From assembly GCF_026241855.1 (NCBI RefSeq), contig NZ_JAPJDC010000001.1, positions 2,914,001-2,978,000 on the forward strand: 64,000 bases of DNA. The letters run 5' to 3'. Made by a program: the position numbers and the translations under genes. Positions within the stretch are counted from its first letter, which is position 1; every line of letters starts with the position of its first letter. This document shows positions 58,399 to 64,000 of this stretch, in pieces. Under the pieces are notes generated by a model that saw nothing but the letters and a program-made list of their open reading frames with translations, was not told where the DNA came from and made no database searches. The DNA comes from Curtobacterium flaccumfaciens pv. betae (lineage in GTDB: Bacteria; Actinomycetota; Actinomycetes; Actinomycetales; Microbacteriaceae).

Positions 58399-59616
58399 AT
58401 GGCCGGGCGGCATCGACTCGCACTCTTCGCCACGTCGACGGTGACCGGGTTCGGGATCGCGACGTGGATCACCCGGACGCCCGCGATCCGCGACGAGCTC
58501 GGTGCCTCGATCGAGGCGATGGGCCTCGTCCTGCTCGGGCTGTCGATCGGGTCGATGATCGGGATCCTCGGCGCCGGAGCCCTGGTGCGGCGGCTCGGCA
58601 ACCGCCCGCTCATCCTGCTCGGGGGCGCGCTGCCCGTCGTCGGCATGGTGCTCGTCGCGCTGCTCGCCCCGGCGCAGGTCGCCGCCGGGGTCTGGGTCGG
58701 GCTGTTCCTGATCGGCTTCGGGGCGGGAGTCGCCGAGATCGGGCTGAACGTCGAGGCCGCCGCGGTCGAACGGCAGATCGGGCGACCGGTCGTGCCGGTG
58801 CTGCACGCCTGCTTCAGCCTCGGCAGCGTGGTCGGTGGGGTCGTCGGCATCGCCATGACGGCGGCGGGGACCCCGGTCCGGGTGCACCTGCTCGTCGGCG
58901 CCGCGGTGATGGCCGCGCTGGCGGTGTTCGCTGCGCTGAACCTGCGGCCGGTGCCCCGTGAGACACCGACCGATGCGCCTGCCGTTGCCCGCGGCACCCG
59001 TCGGGGAGCCCGCCGCTCCGTCCTCACCGTGCAGCTCGCCATGATCGCCGTGATCACCCTGGCGATGGCCTTCGCCGAGGGTGCCGCGAGCGACTGGCTC
59101 CCGCTGCTGATGACCACCGACCACGACGCCCCCGAGTCCGTCGGGTCCCTCGTGTTCACCGGGTTCGCCCTCGCCATGCTCATCGGTCGTGCGGCCGGCA
59201 CCCCGCTCGTCGCCCGGTTCGGTCGCGCCCCGGTCGTCCGGGTCTGTGCCGCGGTCGGTGCGGTGGGGGTCCTGCTCGTCGTGCTGTCACCGAGTCCGGT
59301 CGTCACCGCGGCGGCCGCCGGCGTCTGGGGGCTCGGCATCGCCCTCGGGTTCCCGCTGTCGATCTCCGCCGCGGGCGACCACCCCACCGACGGCGACCGC
59401 CGGGTGTCGGTGGTGGCCACGGCCGGGTACATCGCGTTCCTGGTGGGGCCGCCGCTGCTCGGCTTCGTCGGGGAGCACCTCGGCCTGCAGACGGCGATGC
59501 TCGTGCCCCTGGTCCTGCTGGTCGCGGCGTTCGTGGTCGCCCCGGCGACGCGGGGACGGGACACCGGGCGGACGATCGAGCCGGCGGAACCGGCGCGTCG
59601 GCCGTCCGGTCGGTAG
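58399..59616 (+). CDS. MFS transporter
   Basis: Major facilitator protein of 405 residues with twelve predicted helices. Family features include FGIATWITRTPAIRDELG near the start and GAGVAEIGLNVEAAAVERQ in the fourth helix, a pattern seen in YbjJ/FucP-like transporters. It has a good promoter: TTGACG (58364-58369), 17 bases, TCAGAT (58387-58392), six bases, ATG, so it is probably leaderless. The substrate is unknown. Confidence 0.9.
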   Translation: MAGRHRLALFATSTVTGFGIATWITRTPAIRDELGASIEAMGLVLLGLSIGSMIGILGAGALVRRLGNRPLILLGGALPVVGMVLVALLAPAQVAAGVWVGLFLIGFGAGVAEIGLNVEAAAVERQIGRPVVPVLHACFSLGSVVGGVVGIAMTAAGTPVRVHLLVGAAVMAALAVFAALNLRPVPRETPTDAPAVARGTRRGARRSVLTVQLAMIAVITLAMAFAEGAASDWLPLLMTTDHDAPESVGSLVFTGFALAMLIGRAAGTPLVARFGRAPVVRVCAAVGAVGVLLVVLSPSPVVTAAAAGVWGLGIALGFPLSISAAGDHPTDGDRRVSVVATAGYIAFLVGPPLLGFVGEHLGLQTAMLVPLVLLVAAFVVAPATRGRDTGRTIEPAEPARRPSGR

Positions 59617-59626
59617 CGTCTCGGGC

Positions 59627-60781
59627 ATGCCGTTCTTCCGCGACGCTCCACGCCCGATCACCCCAGCCGCTCCGTCCAGGGTCCAGGCCGCGTGGTCCGA
59701 CTCCGCCGGGCACTTCGCGACCCGGTGCCTGCAGCTCATCATCGTCGTGGTGGTCGTCGCCGGCGTCGTCTGGGCGAGCAACATCCTGAGCGTCGTCACG
59801 ATCCCGGTGCTCCTCGCGCTCATCATCGCGTCGGCCATGCACCCGGTGGTGTCGTGGCTCCGCAAGCACCGGGTGCCGTCCGTGCTGGCCACCCTCGCGG
59901 TGCTCATCGGCGTCCTCGCGATCCTGGGGCTGATCGGCTGGCTCATCGTCGTCGCCGTCGAGAACCAGTGGGCGCAGCTGCAGAAGTCGGCAGTCGACGG
60001 GTTCCAGCAACTGCAGGAGTTCGCGAAGAACCTGCCGTTCTCGATCTCGGACAAGCAGATCGACGACGCGGTCGCGTCGGCGTCCGACTTCGTCACGAGC
60101 GCGCAGTTCGGCTCCGGTGCCCTCGCCGGAGCCTCGGCGACCGCGAACTTCCTGACCGGGCTCGTCCTGATGATCGTCGTGCTGTTCTTCTTCCTGAAGG
60201 ACGGCCCGAGCATCTGGGAGTTCCTGCTCCGCCCCTTCACCGGTGAGCGCTACGCCCGAGCACGTCGCGTCGGCGACCGGGTCGTCTCCACCCTCGGCGG
60301 GTACGTCCGCGGCACCGCCACGGTCGCGGCGGTCGACGCGATCGGCATCGGAGTCGGCATCGCCATCGTCGGCGTCCCGCTCGCCCTGCCGCTGGCCGTC
60401 ATCGTCTTCATCACCGCGTTCATCCCGATCGTCGGTGCCACCGCCGCCGGCATCCTCGCCGCCCTGGTCGCGCTCGTGGCCCTCGGTCCGGTGCAGGCAC
60501 TCATCGTGATCGGCATCGTGGTGCTGGTGAACCAGCTCGAGGGCAACCTGCTGCAGCCCGTCCTGATGGGGCGCACCCTCAAGCTGCACGGCCTCGTCAT
60601 CCTGATCGGGCTGACCGCCGGCACCGTCCTCGCCGGCATCACCGGCGCGATCATCTCGGTGCCGCTGATCGCCGCCGCCTGGGGCGCGATCCTGGTGTGG
60701 GACGGCCCGAACACCCCGGCACGACCGTGGCGGAAGAAGCGCAACGAGGACGTCACCGCGCACGAGCTGCCGCAGGGCTGA
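59627..60781 (+). CDS. AI-2E family transporter
   Basis: Membrane protein of 384 residues in the AI-2E/PerM family. It has paired N-terminal helices, a soluble helical insert (about residues 105-165), then a group of helices including FFFLKDGPSIWEFLLRPF and LVNQLEGNLLQPVLMGRTLKLH, the family hallmark. Members export various small molecules, including Na+/H+ exchange in some; AI-2 transport is not implied. The ATG is supported by TAGCGT (59614-59619) seven bases upstream; this hexamer contains the stop codon of the preceding gene. Confidence 0.9.
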   Translation: MPFFRDAPRPITPAAPSRVQAAWSDSAGHFATRCLQLIIVVVVVAGVVWASNILSVVTIPVLLALIIASAMHPVVSWLRKHRVPSVLATLAVLIGVLAILGLIGWLIVVAVENQWAQLQKSAVDGFQQLQEFAKNLPFSISDKQIDDAVASASDFVTSAQFGSGALAGASATANFLTGLVLMIVVLFFFLKDGPSIWEFLLRPFTGERYARARRVGDRVVSTLGGYVRGTATVAAVDAIGIGVGIAIVGVPLALPLAVIVFITAFIPIVGATAAGILAALVALVALGPVQALIVIGIVVLVNQLEGNLLQPVLMGRTLKLHGLVILIGLTAGTVLAGITGAIISVPLIAAAWGAILVWDGPNTPARPWRKKRNEDVTAHELPQG

Positions 60782-60857
60782 TCCGCAGCGCCGATCCGTG
60801 AGGCGCGTTGCGGACATCCGCTTCGCGCAGCGGCCTTCCACCCAGCAGGATGGAGGA

Positions 60858-61286
60858 GTGCTCGTCTCCATCGTCTACATGAGCCGTGCCGTCGTCCCCT
60901 TCGACGACCAGGCCATGGCGGTGCTGCTCGCGGAGTCACGGCTGCGCAACGAAGCGCTCGGGGTCTCCGGGCTCCTGCTCGCGAAGGGCGGCCGGTTCAT
61001 GCAGCTGCTCGAGGGGCCGGCGTGGAGCGTGCAAGACCGGTACGACGTGATCGCGAAGGACCGCCGTCACGGTGAGGTGAAGTCACTCGTGCGCGAGGAC
61101 ATCGAGCGCCGACGGTTCGACGGCTGGTCGATGGCCTACCGCGCGCTCGACGACTCGGACATCCGGTCCGAAGCGGGCTTCAGTCCCTTCCTGTCGGGCA
61201 CGATGGACTTCCCGCGCTCGTTCGACCGGACCAGTGCTGCCTGGCTGCTGAAGTGGTTCCGCGACCGCGAGCTGCACGACCTCTGA
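60858..61286 (+). CDS. BLUF-domain blue-light photoreceptor
   Basis: 142-residue protein that is almost only a BLUF domain (flavin-binding blue-light sensor). Key residues are present: Tyr7 in IVYMSRA, Asn31 in RLRNEALGVSGLLL, Gln49 in GGRFMQLLEG, and Trp90/Met92 in DGWSMAY. The C-terminal 40 residues form a short helical extension ending WLLKWFRDRELHDL. There is no output domain, so it must act through a partner. The GTG has a GGA-rich site (AGGATGGAGGA) next to it. A paralogue is at 62010-62480. Confidence 0.93.
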   Translation: MLVSIVYMSRAVVPFDDQAMAVLLAESRLRNEALGVSGLLLAKGGRFMQLLEGPAWSVQDRYDVIAKDRRHGEVKSLVREDIERRRFDGWSMAYRALDDSDIRSEAGFSPFLSGTMDFPRSFDRTSAAWLLKWFRDRELHDL

Positions 61287-61329
61287 CCCGCCGGCAGCGA
61301 CGCACTCCGCCCGCGCCGTACCCAGCGGT

Positions 61330-61938
61330 TCAATCGGTGCCGAACGCGTCCTCGACGACGGCGAGCAGCCGGTCGCGGTGCTTCGGGTCCGCCGTCGCCG
61401 CGATCACCACGCGCCACATCGTCGCCACCGCCGGCATCAGGTCGGTGCGCCGCGTCCGGACGTCGGACACGAGCTGCACGCCGGTGAAGTAGGGCACCAC
61501 CGTCGAGCCGAGCTGCTCCGCGGTCAGGTCCGTCCGGAGTTCCCCGCTCGCGATCGCCAACCGGAACACGTCGACGATCCCGCCGATCCACTGCTCGTAG
61601 AAGCTCAGCGTCGCGGTCTGGAACTCGCCACGCTCCAGCGACAGCCGGATGCCCGCCCGCACGATCGGGTCGGTCCGGAGCAGGTCGGCGATGCCGTGCG
61701 ACGCTCCGATCAGGGCGGCGACCGGCGAGCTGTCGGTGTGGCTGACGACGTCGAAGGTGCGGGCGTTCTGCTCGCCGATGACGCCGAGCGCCAGGGCGAG
61801 CTTCGTCGGGAAGTGGAAGTGCAGCGTGCCCTGCGAGACGCCCGCCGTGCGGGCGATGCCCGCGATCGTCGCGCCGGCGAAGCCGACGCGGTCGAACTCC
61901 TCCGCCGCGGCCACCAGGATCTGCTCACGTCGTTCCAC
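61330..61938 (-). CDS. TetR-family regulator, ScbR/gamma-butyrolactone-receptor-like
   Basis: 202-residue regulator whose DNA-binding domain closely follows the ScbR/ArpA pattern: QILVAAAEEFDRVGFAGATI and TAGVSQGTLHFHFPTKLALA. The ligand domain (including FYEQWIGGIVDVFRLAI) is also like that group. The GTG at 61938 begins the conserved domain; an ATG at 61980 would place the first codons inside a palindromic repeat and is rejected. It sits between two BLUF photoreceptor genes. A link to light signalling is possible from position only. Confidence 0.88.
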   Translation of the reverse strand: MERREQILVAAAEEFDRVGFAGATIAGIARTAGVSQGTLHFHFPTKLALALGVIGEQNARTFDVVSHTDSSPVAALIGASHGIADLLRTDPIVRAGIRLSLERGEFQTATLSFYEQWIGGIVDVFRLAIASGELRTDLTAEQLGSTVVPYFTGVQLVSDVRTRRTDLMPAVATMWRVVIAATADPKHRDRLLAVVEDAFGTD

Positions 61939-61955
61939 GGGACCAGTCTGTCGGT

Positions 61956-61991
61956 CTGGAGGGACGGTGCCAGCTGGCACCGCGCCTCCAG
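61956..61991. repeat. CTGGAGG-family palindrome, near copy of 3481-3522 core
   Basis: 36-base palindrome differing from 3484-3519 at only two adjacent positions, which spoil perfect symmetry here. It lies between the second BLUF gene and the TetR gene, both leftward, where it may terminate BLUF transcription. Confidence 0.78.
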
Positions 61992-62009
61992 TCCGAGGGG
62001 TGGTGCGGC

Positions 62010-62480
62010 TCAGGCCGCGTGCCGGCCGAGCGTGATGCGCTCCTCGGGCAGGTCCTGCAGGTCGCGGCCACGGAACCAGCGGAGCAGCCAGTCGGCGGGC
62101 GTGCCCGCCACCCCGGTCGGCAGACCGGTGCGGTCGCTGAGGAAGGTGCTGAACCCGGGCTCGTCACGGAGCTCGTCCCCGGTCGGGCTGCCGAACGCCA
62201 TCGCCCAGCCGTCGAACCGACGCGTGCTGATGGACTCACGCGACAGCGACTTCACGCCGGTGTGCCGCGGATCGCGCTCGATCGCGGCGAAGCGGTCCTC
62301 GACGCTCCAGACCGGACCCTCGAGCACCTGCATGAAGCGGCCGCCCTTGGCGAGCAGGAGCCCGGAGACGCCGAGCGCGTGGTTGCGGAGCCGCGCCTCG
62401 CGCAGCATGGCGACCAGCTGGTCGTCGGTCAGGTCGTCGACGGCGACGGACATGTAGACGAGGGAGGTGAGCGAAGTCAT
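62010..62480 (-). CDS. BLUF-domain blue-light photoreceptor, paralogue
   Basis: 156-residue BLUF protein paralogous to 60858-61286. Key residues Tyr9 (LVYMSVA), Asn33 (RNHALGVSGLLL), Gln51 (GGRFMQVLEG), Trp92 and Met94 (DGWAMAF) are kept, and the stretch LGVSGLLLAKGGRFMQ is identical in both copies. The C-terminal extension again ends in WLLRWFRGRDLQDL and then adds about 12 residues. The ATG touches a CAGGAG sequence, too close for a normal ribosome binding site, so initiation may be leaderless (CAGACT seven bases upstream). Confidence 0.93.
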   Translation of the reverse strand: MTSLTSLVYMSVAVDDLTDDQLVAMLREARLRNHALGVSGLLLAKGGRFMQVLEGPVWSVEDRFAAIERDPRHTGVKSLSRESISTRRFDGWAMAFGSPTGDELRDEPGFSTFLSDRTGLPTGVAGTPADWLLRWFRGRDLQDLPEERITLGRHAA

Positions 62481-62520
62481 CTCCTGCAGTCTGGATCGTG
62501 GTCGGCGGCACGGTCAACGC

Positions 62521-62562
62521 GTCGTCCGCACACCGCACCGGAGGGTGCGGCATGCGGACGAC
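62521..62562 (-). terminator. Terminator hairpin after sugar-binding protein gene
   Basis: GTCGTCCGCA (62521-62530) and TGCGGACGAC (62553-62562) enclose a second stem CCGCACC / GGTGCGG. It lies downstream of the leftward ABC binding-protein gene. Confidence 0.68.
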
Positions 62563-62570
62563 GGGCGGGG

Positions 62571-62610
62571 TGTCGGGTGTCGGGTTTCGGGTTTCGGGTG
62601 TCGGGTTTCG
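62571..62610. repeat. Seven-base tandem repeat with five GGG runs
   Basis: TGTCGGG/TTTCGGG units repeat about 5.7 times just before the stop codon end of the binding-protein gene (62612). Five GGG tracts spaced by four bases on the plus strand could form a G-quadruplex. Confidence 0.8.
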
Positions 62611-62611
62611 A

Positions 62612-63985
62612 TCAGGTGAGGGCGAGCAGGTTGTTGACCTGTTCGTTGACCCCGGTCAGCGTCGAGATCGGCTTGCCGTTCGCGTAGACGTCGTCGAAGG
62701 CGGGCTGCAGCAGGGCCTGCACGTCGGCGGGGTTCTTCGTGACCGGGAACAGGAACGTGGTGTCCTCCTCGACCTGCCGGGTGAACGCCGAGACGTCGAG
62801 CCCGCGCTTCCGGAACGACGCCACCGCGGCCTCGGTGCCCGCGGGACGAGCGGGGAACACGATCCCGCTCTCACCGACGATCCGCTGCGCCTCGTCGCTG
62901 CCCAGGAACGCCACCCACTTCGCCGCGGCCTCGGGGTCCTTCGCCTGCTTCGTGATCGAGTCGCCGAGCCCGTTGAACATCGACGCACGGTGGCCCGACG
63001 GGCCGATCGGGGTCGGGGCGACCGCGACGTCGAGGTCCTCCATGCCGAGGTACGAGCCGATCATCCACGAGCCGTTGAAGGACAGCGCGCACTTGCCGGC
63101 GCCGAGCTGGACCTCGGGCCCGGTCGTGGTCGAGAACACCCCGTACTTCGCCATGTAGCCCTTCTCGGCCAGCCGGTAGTACCAGGCGAGCGTGTCCTGC
63201 ACGATCCGCTCGTCGTAGCGGAACTTGTCGCCCCAGGGGTTCTCGTTCGTGTAGAACCAGTCGACCGATCCGGTGAACGGCGACCACTGGGTCTGTCCGA
63301 AGCCGTCGCCGCCGGAGCCGTTCGACGAGATGCCGTAGACGGCGACGTCGTCCTTGTCGAAGCCGTCCTCGTCGCCGCGTCGGCCCTTCGAGTCCACCGT
63401 CAGCCGCGCGAGCATCCGCTCGAACGTGCCGCCGTCGTCCGGGTTCCACGCGAGCGACCCGAGTTCCTCGGCGGAGACCCCGGCCTTCGCCATCGCCTTC
63501 TTGTCGTAGAACATCGCGACGGTGTCCCAGTCCTTCGGGGAGCCGTAGCGGTGGCCGTCCTGGCCCTTCCACAGTTCGGCGAGCCCGGACTGGTAGTCGT
63601 CGTCACGGATGCCCTTCGTGGCGTCGAGTTCGTCGAGCTTGTAGAGCACATCGAGGTCGGCGTACTGCGGGAACTTCGTCAGGTGGTCGGTGAAGACGTC
63701 GGGCGCGGTGCCGGCGATGAAGCCCGCGGTGAGCTTGGTCCAGTAGTCGTTCCACCCGAGCTGGGTGATCTTCACGGTGATGTCCGGGTTCGCGCGGTGG
63801 AACGCGTCGGCGACGGCCTGGTACGCAGGCTGCTGGTTGGCGTCCCAGAGCCAGTAGCTCACGGTGCGCGCACCCGACCGGTTCGTCGTGCGGCGACCGG
63901 GCGACGAGCAGGCGGCGAGCGCGCCGAGGGCCAGTGCAGAGGCGCCGCCGGCGAAGAGCGTGCGGCGGGTCAGTTGGTTCGTCAT
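62612..63985 (-). CDS. ABC transporter extracellular sugar-binding lipoprotein
   Basis: Solute-binding protein of 457 residues, carbohydrate-uptake family 1 type. The N-terminus TRRTLFAGG resembles a twin-arginine motif and ends in the lipobox ALAAC, so it is a lipoprotein possibly exported by Tat. The mature protein has the family pattern ITQLGWNDYWTKLTAGFIAGTAPDVF near residue 75-100 and GKCALSFNGSWMIGSYL near the middle. AGGACGAA lies about six bases before the ATG. The permease genes are expected either beyond the window or elsewhere. Sugar specificity is unknown. Confidence 0.92.
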   Translation of the reverse strand: MTNQLTRRTLFAGGASALALGALAACSSPGRRTTNRSGARTVSYWLWDANQQPAYQAVADAFHRANPDITVKITQLGWNDYWTKLTAGFIAGTAPDVFTDHLTKFPQYADLDVLYKLDELDATKGIRDDDYQSGLAELWKGQDGHRYGSPKDWDTVAMFYDKKAMAKAGVSAEELGSLAWNPDDGGTFERMLARLTVDSKGRRGDEDGFDKDDVAVYGISSNGSGGDGFGQTQWSPFTGSVDWFYTNENPWGDKFRYDERIVQDTLAWYYRLAEKGYMAKYGVFSTTTGPEVQLGAGKCALSFNGSWMIGSYLGMEDLDVAVAPTPIGPSGHRASMFNGLGDSITKQAKDPEAAAKWVAFLGSDEAQRIVGESGIVFPARPAGTEAAVASFRKRGLDVSAFTRQVEEDTTFLFPVTKNPADVQALLQPAFDDVYANGKPISTLTGVNEQVNNLLALT

Positions 63986-64000
63986 GGTGTTCGTCCTGTC

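Noticed and set aside
61939..61980. Longer TetR product starting at 61980
   Set aside because: It would place coding sequence inside the palindromic repeat, and the added residues do not resemble the start of ScbR-like proteins.
3481..61991. CRISPR array or insertion-sequence ends from the repeated palindromes
   Set aside because: Copies are scattered singly over the window with no regular spacers, no cas genes, no transposase and no target-site duplications.

Overview
The window is high-GC DNA with dense, short-spaced genes and many GTG starts. The gene content (EfeUOB, MSMEG_4193-type phosphomutase with DUF3090 and SCO1664-like proteins, an LCP protein, ScbR-like TetR, an LAxTG-type sorting signal) points to an actinobacterium. 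Microbacteriaceae, for example a Curtobacterium-like plant- or soil-associated organism, is my best inference, but no rRNA is present to confirm it. I see no prophage, insertion sequence or CRISPR array; the window reads as chromosome with one small defence-like island.

Layout. 1-3464: siderophore/iron ABC transporter (two FecCD permeases, ATPase, lipoprotein binding protein) with a DtxR/IdeR-type iron box before the binding protein. 3586-8975: small membrane proteins, two GNAT acetyltransferases, a MarR regulator divergent from a quinone oxidoreductase-type enzyme with paired operators, an alpha/beta hydrolase and a class A beta-lactamase lipoprotein. 9060-16048: mannitol-type polyol dehydrogenase, a TetR regulator with an MMPL exporter, an OhrR-like regulator sharing its operator with a 70-residue Cys-rich protein, and an Old Yellow Enzyme. 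16202-20797: a membrane protein, a Tat-exported DUF1906 protein with peptidoglycan-binding-like repeats, a small protein overlapping an exported chorismate mutase, and a TetR regulator. 20957-25533: tRNA-Arg, dienelactone hydrolase, a divergent glucose-6-phosphate dehydrogenase and a sugar dehydrogenase/isomerase pair.

25686-36106: a frameshifted ThDP-dependent oxidase, a 5'-nucleotidase with an LAxTG-type wall-anchor signal, the efeUOB iron operon with its own iron box, a TRIC-family channel and a TetR regulator. 36284-40976: MoxR-DUF58-transglutaminase operon. 41180-44555: a second dehydrogenase/isomerase pair controlled by a divergent LacI. 44594-46391: AbiEi/AbiEii-like pair behind a nested inverted repeat in an AT-rich promoter. 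46465-52602: MarR/MFS pair, tRNA-Ser, LCP protein, GntR regulator, MFS transporter. 52813-56209: AAA ATPase plus VWA protein. 56280-58330: SCO1664-DUF3090-phosphomutase operon. 58399-63985: MFS, AI-2E family protein, two BLUF photoreceptors flanking an ScbR-like TetR gene, and a sugar-type ABC binding lipoprotein.

Two window-wide patterns stand out. First, at least sixteen genes have a TAnnnT (-10-like) hexamer only 6-8 bases before the start codon and no Shine-Dalgarno sequence, so leaderless transcription appears common and helps choose starts. Second, a family of long, nearly perfect extragenic palindromes with CTGGAGG/CGGGAGG ends punctuates gene ends; two copies at opposite ends of the window are almost identical, and one sits in a divergent promoter where it cannot be an ordinary terminator.
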